Source: an uncultured bacterium (lineage in GTDB: Bacteria > Acidobacteriota > Thermoanaerobaculia > Multivoradales > JAHEKO01). From it: a stretch of 49,309 bases of DNA. Of this stretch, positions 1 to 9,179 are shown piece by piece (within the stretch, counting starts at the first letter, position 1; the number at the start of each line of letters is the position of its first letter). Below the pieces are notes generated by a model, which was given only the letters and a program-made list of their open reading frames with translations, was not told where the DNA came from and did no database searches. Made by a program: the position numbers and the translations under genes. The DNA is taken from the NCBI GenBank assembly GCA_905479655.1, contig CAJQNK010000037.1, positions 1-49,309 on the forward strand, in the 5' to 3' direction.

Positions 1-42
1 GGTGCTTGGAGATGCAAGGCTTGCGACCGAGGGCGACGCAGG

Positions 43-57
43 CGTACTGTCAGTACG
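43..57. repeat. Small hairpin in a structured intergenic element (6-bp perfect stem CGTACT/AGTACG, 3-nt loop)
   Basis: CGTACT (43-48), GTC loop (49-51), AGTACG (52-57), inside a non-coding stretch at about 1-120. Confidence 0.5.
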
Positions 58-212
58 TCGAGGAGCCCGACGGGAGCGTAACGCCGCAGATTCAGGTACA
101 TACGGCCTCGCAGTAGACAGTTGGTGAGAAGGGCAGGCTAGAAACTCGCGCATCGGGTCCAACAAGTTCGCTCGATCGGGCGGCGCCCCGCGCGGGAAAG
201 GAGCTGTCGACC

Positions 213-1202
213 ATGCGGAAACCAACGATCGCTGCGCTCGCCCTCACCCTCGCCGCCCTGATCGGTGGCGCCCTCGCGTCCACCGCCCCGGCCCGGGCCG
301 AAGACCTTGACGCGGACGGCATTCCGGACGATCTCTGGCTCGAGCTGCCGGCAATGCCCTCGCCGGCGGGTGCTCCCGCCGCCCTCGATCTTCTCGGAGC
401 CACCCTCACCGCCACCACCTGGCAGCTCGACTCGGGCACCGGTGCCGGGGTCGTGATTGGCCCGACCGGGTTCACCCTGATCCAGGCTCTTGCGCGCGAC
501 GCATCGGGCACCTTCTGGGCAGCGACGGGCGACTCGCTCATCACCGTCGATCCTACGACCGGCATCGGTACCTTGGTGGCTGTCCTGGACTTCGGCGGTG
601 CGGCCCATTCGGTTCGTGGCATGGCCTTCGTGGGCTCGACGCTCTACGTCGCGCGGTCGGACGCCGACGTCTCGGCCATCGACGAGCTCTACACCGTCGA
701 CATCGCGACCGGCGTCGCGACGCTCGTCGGCAGCCTGGGATACAGCGGCGTCCAGGGACTCGAGACCGCGCCGGACGGCGTCCTCTACGGCTGGGACATC
801 CTCGACGGCCTGCTGACGGTCGACCCTGCCACGGGCGTCGCGACGGACGTGAACGCATCGGTCGGGGGCACCGGATTCGTCCAGGGGATCGCCTTTCATC
901 CTGACGGGAGCCTGTTCGGGGCGCGCGACGAGGTCTACACGATCGACCGGGTGACGGGGACCTTCTCCGTGGTCGGCTCCGGAGGGTACTCGGACCTGCG
1001 GGGAATCGTCAGCCTCGCCCGTCGCCCGGTGGCTGGCTCGGTCACCGGGATGACGCCGGCCAATGTGGTCTGCTGGAACCAGACCACCGGCCAGCGAATC
1101 GTCGTCGCCATGACGACCAAGAGCTGGGACTGTGAAGCGCTCGGCCTGATCGTCAACGCCGGGGACACCGTCCTGATCGGAGCTCGCGGCTCGGTCGATT
1201 GA
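213..1202 (+). CDS. Secreted beta-propeller-like protein with repeated YTVD-TG-A-LVG motifs
   Basis: N-terminal signal peptide (MRKPTIAALALTLAALIGGALASTAPARA); repeats such as ITVDPTTGIGTLVAVLDFGG, YTVDIATGVATLVGSLGYSG, YTIDRVTGTFSVVGSGGYSD. Confidence 0.8.
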   Translation: MRKPTIAALALTLAALIGGALASTAPARAEDLDADGIPDDLWLELPAMPSPAGAPAALDLLGATLTATTWQLDSGTGAGVVIGPTGFTLIQALARDASGTFWAATGDSLITVDPTTGIGTLVAVLDFGGAAHSVRGMAFVGSTLYVARSDADVSAIDELYTVDIATGVATLVGSLGYSGVQGLETAPDGVLYGWDILDGLLTVDPATGVATDVNASVGGTGFVQGIAFHPDGSLFGARDEVYTIDRVTGTFSVVGSGGYSDLRGIVSLARRPVAGSVTGMTPANVVCWNQTTGQRIVVAMTTKSWDCEALGLIVNAGDTVLIGARGSVD

Positions 1203-1219
1203 GTCGAGCGACGGCCTCG

Positions 1220-1248
1220 GAGGGGGGCGGCAACGAGCCGCCCCCCTC
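1220..1248 (+). terminator. Perfect 11-bp GC-rich stem-loop downstream of the 213-1202 gene (terminator-like, no T tract)
   Basis: GAGGGGGGCGG (1220-1230), loop CAACGAG, CCGCCCCCCTC (1238-1248). Confidence 0.6.
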
Positions 1249-1457
1249 GGCGGGAAGCTGCCGGGATCGTCTTGCGATTCGCGACGGTTCCATTGAACCC
1301 ACAGGGACCGGAGACAGACCCGATGCGTGAGTAGGCGAGGAGGACCGACGAGTCAACAGCAGACCGCAGGAGGTGCTAGCGATGGCGAACGAAGAGAACA
1401 TGATCCTCAGGTGGGAGAGGTCCGCACGGACACAGGCTTCCGGCCAGCAGCACCAGC

Positions 1458-3239
1458 TCAGAGGGGCCAGACCAGGAGGATCATCGGCAACCCCACCACG
1501 ACGACCAGGATCTCCAACGGCAGGCCCATCCTCCAGTAGTCGCCGAATCGGTAGCCCCCCGGTCCCATGACGATGGTGTTGTTCTTGTGCCCGATCGGGG
1601 TGAGGAAGGCGCAGGAGGCGGCGACGGCGACGGCCATGAGGAAGGAGTCGGGGTTGGCGCCGAGGTGGTGGGCGACGTCGACGCCGATCGGGGCTGCGAT
1701 GAGGGCGGTCGCGACATTGTTCAGGATGTCGGACAGGGTCATCGTGACCAGCATCAGAATCGCCAGGACCGCGGGGGCCGGGAGGCCTCGAGCCGCGTTC
1801 ACGATGGTCTGCGCGATCAGCGCCGTTCCGCCGCTCGTTTCGAGCGCGGCGCCGATGGGGATCAGCGAGCCGAGCAGCACGATCACCGGCCACTCGACCG
1901 ATTGGTACAACCTGGAGAGCGGCACGATGCGCAGGAGGACGTAGATGACCACCACCGCTGCCAGGGCGACCGGCAGATAGAGGAGGTCGAGCCCGGCGGC
2001 GACGATAGCGGCGGCGAACACGAGCACGGCTGCCCACGCCTTGCGCCTCTGGATCACCCGGATTCCGCGGTCCGCCAGCGACAGGCATCCCAACCAGTCC
2101 ACCACGGCTGCCAGTCGCGAGGCCGGGCCGAGCAGGAGCAGAATGTCGCCGGCTTCGATCTTCAGCTTGCGCACCCGATCCCGGAAGCGTCGGCCCCGCC
2201 TCGACACACCCAGGAGGGTGACCTCCTGACGGTAGAGGAGCCGGAGGTCCAGGGCCGATCGTCCCTCGATTCGGGCATCCTGAGGCACGACGACCTCGAT
2301 CAGCTCGAGCGTGTCACCGGCGACGCCGTCGCGTTTCGAGGAGCCGGCGGGCTCGAGGCCCGCCGTCCCCAGGAACTGCTCGATCCCCTGTGGCTTCCCT
2401 TCCAGCACGATCACGTCGCCTTTTCGGATCGTCTCGTTGCGGGCGGCGCCCGGCACCCGGCGCCCCCTCCGCACGAGACCGAGCACGTTGACATCGTCCT
2501 TGTCGGCTGCCGTCTGGAGCTCCCGCACCTTCTGGCCGATCGCGCGAGAGCCCTCCGGTACCCCGCCCTCCGCGACGTAGCCATGGAGATCCTCCAGCTC
2601 GGAAGCGCTGTCGTGGGCTCGGCGCTGGCTGGGGACCAGCCGCCAGCCGACGAGCGCGACGTAGGTGACGCCCACGGTGGCTACGACCAGGCCTACCGGC
2701 GCGAAGTCGAACATGCGGTACGGCTCGCCGAGCACCTGCTCCCGAAAGGTCGCGATCACGACGTTGGGCGGTGTGCCGATGAGGGTCACCATGCCGCCCA
2801 GGATCGAGGCGAAGGAGAGGGGCATCAGCGTGACCGACGGGCTCCGCTTGGCTTTGCGGGCGGCCTGCAGATCGATCGGCATGAGGAGCGCCAACGCTGC
2901 CACGTTGTTCATCACCGCGGAGAGGGTGGCCGCCACGCCGGCCATGATGCCGACATGAGCGCTCGGTCCCCGCGAGGCGACGGCCAGGCGGCGGGCGAGA
3001 ACCTCGATGGCTCCGGAGAGGTAGAGACCACGGCTGACGATCAGGACGAGTGCAATGATCACCGTGGCGGGATGACCGAAGCCCGCGAAGACCTGCTCTT
3101 TGGGGATCACACCCCCGGCGTAGGCCACGACGAGGGCCGCGATGGCGACCACGTCGTAACGCACCCGGCCCCAGAGGAGCATCGCGAAGAGCGCGATCAG
3201 GAGGGCGAAGAGGAAGAGCTGATCGGCGTTCGTCGGCAT
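1458..3239 (-). CDS. SLC13-family permease with internal RCK_C (TrkA-C-like) domains
   Basis: Polytopic membrane protein; NNVAALALLMPI and GTPPNVVIA motifs of SLC13/ArsB-type permeases; two cytosolic segments (GVPEGSRAIGQKVREL, ARIEGRSALDLRLLYRQEVTLLGVSRRG) typical of TrkA-C. Confidence 0.88.
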   Translation of the reverse strand: MPTNADQLFLFALLIALFAMLLWGRVRYDVVAIAALVVAYAGGVIPKEQVFAGFGHPATVIIALVLIVSRGLYLSGAIEVLARRLAVASRGPSAHVGIMAGVAATLSAVMNNVAALALLMPIDLQAARKAKRSPSVTLMPLSFASILGGMVTLIGTPPNVVIATFREQVLGEPYRMFDFAPVGLVVATVGVTYVALVGWRLVPSQRRAHDSASELEDLHGYVAEGGVPEGSRAIGQKVRELQTAADKDDVNVLGLVRRGRRVPGAARNETIRKGDVIVLEGKPQGIEQFLGTAGLEPAGSSKRDGVAGDTLELIEVVVPQDARIEGRSALDLRLLYRQEVTLLGVSRRGRRFRDRVRKLKIEAGDILLLLGPASRLAAVVDWLGCLSLADRGIRVIQRRKAWAAVLVFAAAIVAAGLDLLYLPVALAAVVVIYVLLRIVPLSRLYQSVEWPVIVLLGSLIPIGAALETSGGTALIAQTIVNAARGLPAPAVLAILMLVTMTLSDILNNVATALIAAPIGVDVAHHLGANPDSFLMAVAVAASCAFLTPIGHKNNTIVMGPGGYRFGDYWRMGLPLEILVVVVGLPMILLVWPL

Positions 3240-3551
3240 TTCGCCCCCAGGATAGTCGCTGGCGCGCGTCTGGAGCGACGTGAGGTCGTCCTGGAGGAGG
3301 AGCCGATCGAGCCGGAGGGGGCGGCGGAGGTTCTCTCGGGCGCGGTCCGGGTCCTCGGCAGCCAGTCCCGGGTCGATGCAGGAGCTCGCCAGGAGGCGGA
3401 GGAGATTCGTGTTGGGGATCGGCGTGCTCCTTCCCGTGTCGGTGGATTCGCCTCGACCAGGGACCCCTAGGAGTTGAGGAGATCTCTGCTAGAGAACCGT
3501 CAACGAAGGTGCGCCCCCAAGGCCGGCGCTGGTGCGCCAGGAGGAAGACCG

Positions 3552-4115
3552 ATGACACGAGCTCTCGTGCTCGCCCTCACGCTCTTGTCGGTGACCACCC
3601 CCGCTGGAGCGCAGGGAATCCAGGAAACCGTCCGCAGCCTCACTGGCAATGACGGGATCTACTCGAACCGGATCGTCCAGACGGCACCGCCTCTGGACTA
3701 CACTGAGGTCTGCATCGTGAACGGCGAGGTGGTTCACGACGAGCACCTCGGTGGCGAGCCGACCACCGGAGGAAACTGTCCGGTGGGGGCGGTGGGCTGG
3801 ATCATCAAACGGGAAGAGAGGACGCCCCGGCTGTGGACTGAGGCCAGAATGGACTGCCTCGCGGATGCGATGCGGCTTCCGGAGGCGATGGAGTCCCAAT
3901 TCAGCTGCCTGAACGCCGATCAGTTTGGTCTCGTCGACATGACCGGCAACTGGGAGTGGGCCTCGAACCACGCAGACCTCGAGGAGCGGGACACGGTTCG
4001 TGGGCTTCGCGCAGCGCTGTTTGGCCTGGGGAGCTGTGACCATGCGACCTGGGGGAACGTCGGCCGGGATGATGGCCAGTCCGCGGCGTCCGCCGCATAC
4101 CGATGTTCCCGATAG
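3552..4115 (+). CDS. Secreted SUMF1/formylglycine-generating-enzyme-like protein
   Basis: Signal peptide MTRALVLALTLLSVTTPAGAQ; DMTGNWEWASN and DGQSAASAAYRC motifs resembling FGE-sulfatase domain ends; start set at ATG 3552. Confidence 0.65.
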   Translation: MTRALVLALTLLSVTTPAGAQGIQETVRSLTGNDGIYSNRIVQTAPPLDYTEVCIVNGEVVHDEHLGGEPTTGGNCPVGAVGWIIKREERTPRLWTEARMDCLADAMRLPEAMESQFSCLNADQFGLVDMTGNWEWASNHADLEERDTVRGLRAALFGLGSCDHATWGNVGRDDGQSAASAAYRCSR

Positions 4116-4317
4116 CCGCGCGAGGAGCTGTCTGCGGACCATCGCGGTCGCTCTCCGGGCCTCGACGCTCACGTCCCCGGGTCTTTGTAGCGAAACCCGG
4201 GGGGGGCCTCGACCCGGCAGGGTCACTGGAGTTGGATTCGGAAGATCCCGGGCGGACCTGGGCGGTCGTGTCGTGCGCCTGTCGTTCCTGCCCGTGGGTT
4301 CTCGAAGGGAGGAAGTC

Positions 4318-7300
4318 GTGGGTTGGATTCTGAAACTCCGAGGTGTGCGTCGGTCCCATCCGAGAAGCAGACCGAGCCCGCCGACGAGCGAGAGCTCTCG
4401 CGGGGGCGCCGAGTTTGTCCCGAGATGCGTCGACAGGCGCGCGCGCCTCGGCTGGGTGCAAGCGGTGGTCCTCCTGACGGCAGTCGCGTTGGGAACCGCA
4501 CGCCCCGTGCCGGCGACGGAGGAGGGCGCCGCCTTCGTGGAGATCGCGAGACTCGCGGGCGTCGACCAGGTTCACGACCTGACCGAGATATGCCCTCCCA
4601 ATCTGGGCTCGGGCTCAGCGTGGGCGGACGTCGACAGCGATGGCGACGTCGACCTGCTGGTAACGAATCACGGCGGGCCGGATCGCCTCTATCGCAACGA
4701 TGGTGACGTCGATGGCGATGGGTTCCTCGACTTCACCGACATCGCGGCCGAGGCGGGAGTCCAGGACACGGAGGGTGTAGGGCACGGAGCCGTCTTCGTC
4801 GACTACGATCGGGATGGCAGTCAAGACCTCTATGTGACTCGCTGGCAGGGAAATCGCTTATACCTCAATGATGGATCGGGAAAGTTCTCTGACCAGACCC
4901 ACGCCGCGGGCCTCGGCGATGGGGGCCGTGCGATCGGTAGCGCCTGGGCTGATTTCGATCAGGACGGCTGGCTCGATGTGTACCTAGTCAAGAACCAGGA
5001 GTGTGAAGGAATCGGCAAGAGCGCGGACGTCCTGTACCGCAACAACGGCGATTCGACCTTCACCGATGTCAGCGATTGGATCTGCTCCGGCTCGTGCCCG
5101 GGCCTGAGCGGCCGCGGCGTGACGGCTGGCTGGTTGGATTACGACGACGACGGGGATCCCGATCTGTATGTGGTCAACGACTCGAACGGAGGAGTCGAGC
5201 AGGGGAACGTCCTGTGGCGCAACGACGGGGCTGATGGAATAGGCGGCTGGACCTTCTCGGACGTCTCGTTGGAGTCGGGGGCCGGGGTCGCCCTCGATGG
5301 TGGTGGCCTCGGAGTCGGCGATGCCGACGGCGACGGCTGGCTCGACCTCGCGATCAGCAACGCGGGGCCGAATGCTCTTCTGAGGAATCAGGGAGACGGC
5401 ACCTTCGAGAATGTGTCGGCCCAGTCCGGCATCGAGCGGGCGACGCTGCCGAGCGGAGGACCGTCGGTGACCTGGGGAGTGGTGTTCTTCGATCAGAACC
5501 GCGATGGGTTCGAGGACCTCCTCTTCGTCGCCGGTCATGATGTGGACGAGCCGTCATTTCAACCGAACGCTTTCTTCCTGAACGACGGGTCAGGACAGTT
5601 TCTCGACCGATCCCGAGACATCGGTTTGGACGACGGTGGGCGTGCGCGGAACGTATCGATCGCCGACTTCGATGCGGATGGCTGGGTGGATCTCTTCGTC
5701 GCGAACTACGGCGAGCCGCCCTTGCTCCTGGAGAACCTGCAGGACGAGCAGGGCGAAGGAAGCCACGGCCTGGCCGTCTCGGTGGAAGGAACAGCGAGCA
5801 ACTTCGACGGGATCGGCGCGCGGGTCCTCCTGACGACAGCCGCCGGTCGTCAGATTCGGGAGATCTCCAGCGGTGCGAGTCACGGTGGCGGCCATCAGCG
5901 GCTGGCCTTCTTCGGCCTGGGCGCCGAGACGGAAGGTGAGCTCGAGGTGCGGTGGCCCAGCGGGATCTGGCAGCACTACGGCACCGTCTTCGCTGACGGT
6001 CACTTTCACGTGCGAGAGGGGCCCTCGCTCGAGGTGGCCGGGCTCTGTCCGGGCGACGTCACTCTGCACCTCTCGGGACTGACTCCCGAGGGAACCGCCG
6101 CCCTCCTGTGGTCTCCGGAGGTCGGCACCTCCGAGGTTCCGCGCGGGCCGTGCAGTGGCGTCGAGCTCGGCCTCGCCCAGCCGCGCCTTCTCGCGACCAT
6201 CGACCTGGACGACCAGGGTGTAGCCCTTCTGAGTCGATCCCTGCCGGAGATGTCGTGCGGGCTCCACCTTCAGGTGCTGGATACGACGAGCTGTGAAGTG
6301 AGCGATGTGGAGCGATTGCTCAGTGAGTTATCGATCGATGGCCCGCGGACACTTCTCGTCGGCGAGTCGGGTGCGATGAGCGCGATGCGGAACGGCCTGC
6401 CTCTCGATCCCGGAAGCCTGGCGTGGGTCAGCCTCACTCCCGCGATCGTGGGCGTGGACTCCCAGGGAGTGGCGACCGGTCTGAGCCAGGGTATCGGCCT
6501 GATCCAGGCGGCGTATGGCGAGTTCTTCGACTCGTACTGGATCAACGTCTCCGGCTGCCATGTGAGCGAGGTGGTGTCGGGTCAGCTCGCCGGAGTGGAG
6601 TGCAACAAGCTGCCGGCGCCGAGAGGGGGAAAGAACGATCCCATGGTCGTTGGCGCTCTGTCGGCTGCCGACGACGTCCGGATCGTGGTCAGAGGCTCGA
6701 CTGTGCCCAATACCTCCCAGCTCGTCGGCGTTCGGAAAGTCGGTGAGCAGGTCGTTCGAGGCGCCGAGCCCTTCGATGGGACCGGCACTACCGTGACGTT
6801 CAACACCGAGGACGGTTGCTCCTTGTTCTCCGTCGTGTGCGGAGAGGACGACAACGGCAATGGCTCGCTCGAGAGCTCCGAAGTCGACGAGACCTTCCTC
6901 CAGAACCTGTTGACCGTGACCGAGGGCGACTCCTCGGCTTCGGCGTTGAATCTGCGTGGCTTCGCGTTCGGTCTCGTCGGCCGCGCGCAGGAGTTCCTCG
7001 ACGTCTTCCTGGCCACCGGGACCGCGGTGACCGATGCGACCCGCTCGACCGAAACTGGGTTCCAGTCGACGGTGCCGACTCATCCCCTGGGCCTCGAGTG
7101 GGACCCGCAGTGCAAGGCGACGATCGATGTCTTCTCGTTTGCTCGTACGAGCGCCTTTTCCCTGCAGGTGGCTACGACCAACACGATCGCGAAGCAGATA
7201 CTGGTGGCGCTCGATGGGCATGGCGGTGTCGTCCGAGACTACTTTGCCGCATTTCCTGACGAGGACGAGAAGACATTCGACTCCTTCGCGTGGTCGGGAA

Positions 7301-7674
7301 AGGCGGGAGGCGGTAGGTTCTTCACCAGCGACTGGATCGTCAACGATACTAGTGGTTTTCCTACCTACTCGGGAGTAGGCCTCGAGATCTGGGGAATCTT
7401 CGGCAATATCGGAAGTATCAGTGGAGAGATCGAGACGACCTATGCTCGGGGGGCAGACGGCGACTTCGAGCTGGACTCGATCACGTACTCGGGCGCGTTC
7501 GAGGATCTGTACGACTTCGATATTCATGGAGGACTCTTCACGGTGGACGGAGCCAAGGTGCAGGCGGGCTTCCCTACCCTGGGAGCGGAGGGCAGGATTC
7601 TCAAGATCAAGTTGGAGTTCGAGCGTACGGCCGACGGTGTAGAGTTTCCGCACGTCGTGCCGAAGGATCCGTAG
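4318..7674 (+). CDS. CRTAC1-like FG-GAP/VCBS repeat protein with ASPIC/UnbV-like segment and large uncharacterised C-terminus
   Basis: GTG start preceded by GGGAGGAA; multiple DxDxDGxxD repeats (DVDSDGDVDLLVTNHGG, DADGDGWLDLAISN); GIGARVLLTTAAGRQIREISSGASHGGGHQRLAFFGLG is ASPIC/UnbV-like. Confidence 0.85.
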   Translation: MGWILKLRGVRRSHPRSRPSPPTSESSRGGAEFVPRCVDRRARLGWVQAVVLLTAVALGTARPVPATEEGAAFVEIARLAGVDQVHDLTEICPPNLGSGSAWADVDSDGDVDLLVTNHGGPDRLYRNDGDVDGDGFLDFTDIAAEAGVQDTEGVGHGAVFVDYDRDGSQDLYVTRWQGNRLYLNDGSGKFSDQTHAAGLGDGGRAIGSAWADFDQDGWLDVYLVKNQECEGIGKSADVLYRNNGDSTFTDVSDWICSGSCPGLSGRGVTAGWLDYDDDGDPDLYVVNDSNGGVEQGNVLWRNDGADGIGGWTFSDVSLESGAGVALDGGGLGVGDADGDGWLDLAISNAGPNALLRNQGDGTFENVSAQSGIERATLPSGGPSVTWGVVFFDQNRDGFEDLLFVAGHDVDEPSFQPNAFFLNDGSGQFLDRSRDIGLDDGGRARNVSIADFDADGWVDLFVANYGEPPLLLENLQDEQGEGSHGLAVSVEGTASNFDGIGARVLLTTAAGRQIREISSGASHGGGHQRLAFFGLGAETEGELEVRWPSGIWQHYGTVFADGHFHVREGPSLEVAGLCPGDVTLHLSGLTPEGTAALLWSPEVGTSEVPRGPCSGVELGLAQPRLLATIDLDDQGVALLSRSLPEMSCGLHLQVLDTTSCEVSDVERLLSELSIDGPRTLLVGESGAMSAMRNGLPLDPGSLAWVSLTPAIVGVDSQGVATGLSQGIGLIQAAYGEFFDSYWINVSGCHVSEVVSGQLAGVECNKLPAPRGGKNDPMVVGALSAADDVRIVVRGSTVPNTSQLVGVRKVGEQVVRGAEPFDGTGTTVTFNTEDGCSLFSVVCGEDDNGNGSLESSEVDETFLQNLLTVTEGDSSASALNLRGFAFGLVGRAQEFLDVFLATGTAVTDATRSTETGFQSTVPTHPLGLEWDPQCKATIDVFSFARTSAFSLQVATTNTIAKQILVALDGHGGVVRDYFAAFPDEDEKTFDSFAWSGKAGGGRFFTSDWIVNDTSGFPTYSGVGLEIWGIFGNIGSISGEIETTYARGADGDFELDSITYSGAFEDLYDFDIHGGLFTVDGAKVQAGFPTLGAEGRILKIKLEFERTADGVEFPHVVPKDP

Positions 7675-7744
7675 GTCTCGTGAGCGCGGGAGGAAGGCCC
7701 ACCGGCCGAGCGATCATCCGGGACCCCCTGCGATCCGTCGGCGG

Positions 7745-7974
7745 AGCTATCACCTCGCGGGTGTCCATGCCCCACTTGATGACTTCGAGGGCGACCCTCC
7801 GGCGGATCGGCTCGAGCTGGTCGGCCTCGAAGACCTCTCCCATTCCCTCGATGCCCAGCCGTCGCAGGACCCGGTACTCCGCCACCCGCGGAAGGGTGTC
7901 GGGGATCTTCCGGACGGGTCGGAGTGACCAGGGTCCTCGGGCCTCACCAGGGTCGGGTCTTCGAATTCGCTCAA
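7745..7974 (-). pseudogene. N-terminal remnant of a Ser/Thr protein kinase (frameshifted and truncated)
   Basis: AEYRVLRRLGIEGMGEVFEADQLEPIRRRVALEVIKWGMDTREVIA matches the Pkn glycine-rich loop region; upstream MSEFEDPTLVRPEDPGHSD is in another frame; homology stops before the catalytic loop. Confidence 0.75.
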
Positions 7975-7987
7975 CCTGGGTTCCTCC

Positions 7988-8395
7988 TCAGCCGAGGTGC
8001 GAGCCCACGAGGGGAAGCTCCCGCCGCCGCAGCCAGAGGACGACGAGGCTGCTGACGAAGACGGTCACGGCGAGGCCGAACAACAGCCCCCCGTCCCCCA
8101 TCACCTCGATCCCCAGGGGCGTGAACAGGTGGCTGCCGAGGGCTCCCACCATCACGCCTGCAGCGACGAGAGCACCCACGGCCGCCGTCCCGGGGATCAG
8201 GAGCAGCACGGAGGCGACGAGCTCGGCGATCCCGCTGGCGATGCGTCCGGCGGGCTCGAGCCCGAGGGTCGAGAAGACGTACACCGACTCCGGAGCGCCC
8301 GTGAACTTGAAGTAGAGGGTCTGGAGGAGGATGGCCGCCACGACGACCTGGAGCGTCCACGCGACACGGCGATGGAGCGGAGGGAGAGCGGGCAT
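7988..8395 (-). CDS. DoxX-family membrane protein
   Basis: 135 aa, 4 TM-like helices, FKFTGAPESVYVFSTLGLEPAGRIASGIAELVASVLLLIP typical of DoxX. Confidence 0.75.
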   Translation of the reverse strand: MPALPPLHRRVAWTLQVVVAAILLQTLYFKFTGAPESVYVFSTLGLEPAGRIASGIAELVASVLLLIPGTAAVGALVAAGVMVGALGSHLFTPLGIEVMGDGGLLFGLAVTVFVSSLVVLWLRRRELPLVGSHLG

Positions 8396-8525
8396 GGCGA
8401 CCTCCTGGGTTCAGTCCGGGACGCGCTACGTGCGCTCTCCGGACGGAGTGGATGACCGATGAATGGACCCGGTGCCGTCCGACCTCGAACCGGGGCGGCA
8501 CAGGCAGGGAAGCTCAGGCCCAGTT

Positions 8526-9158
8526 CTACCACTTCCCCCGGTCGGCCCGGGATCTACCGGATCCCCGGACGCTCGTCTCGGTGGCGCGGCGGATCGCCCG
8601 TAGCATCACGATCCGGATCAGCCCGCTGAACGGCCGGACGACGAGCCAGTAGCGGCTGAACCTCGCGCGGCTCGCCGGGTCCCCGCAGGTGACGCGGGTC
8701 TCCGTGGACAGCACGGAGCCCTGCTCGCCTCGAGGGAGCACGCGGAAGTTCCAGACCGCGTGGGCCCTGCCCGCGGGAACCGGTCGGGAGAACGCCTCGC
8801 GATCGAAGGGCTCGAGGTTGCCGGTCAGACGCCAGAACCTGCCCGAGACACCGAGGACGATCTCCCGACCGGGCTCCTCGGCGAGACGGCCGAAGCCCGC
8901 CTCGACGATCTCGTGCAGGGTCAGGCGCCGGGAGCGGACCGGGCGTCCGCCGCCCCGAAGCAAGGCCGGCAGGGCCCGCAGGAGGAGGAGACCCGCGGCG
9001 ACGGGGGAGCGCCCGAAGTCCACCCTCCAGAGACACCGGTAGACGGCCTCGGGGGGTGCGGCGACGTCGATGCGGTGCTTCTCGACCGCATTCGGGCTCG
9101 GCGCGAACGCCTCCAGCAGCATGCGGCTTCGTCCCTCCCCCTGTCCGGCGGTCCCCAT
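8526..9158 (-). CDS. SRPBCC-like/hypothetical protein
   Basis: EKHRIDVAAPPEAVYRCLWRVDF start typical of SRPBCC-fold proteins; C-terminal PFSGLIRIVMLRAIRR. Confidence 0.6.
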   Translation of the reverse strand: MGTAGQGEGRSRMLLEAFAPSPNAVEKHRIDVAAPPEAVYRCLWRVDFGRSPVAAGLLLLRALPALLRGGGRPVRSRRLTLHEIVEAGFGRLAEEPGREIVLGVSGRFWRLTGNLEPFDREAFSRPVPAGRAHAVWNFRVLPRGEQGSVLSTETRVTCGDPASRARFSRYWLVVRPFSGLIRIVMLRAIRRATETSVRGSGRSRADRGKW

Positions 9159-9179
9159 GATGGCTCCGCGGGGACTCTA

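Noticed and set aside
1587-3470. 627-aa + strand ORF antisense to the SLC13 permease
   Set aside because: Asp/Gly/Arg/His-rich shadow translation with no domain; the opposite strand has a clear permease.
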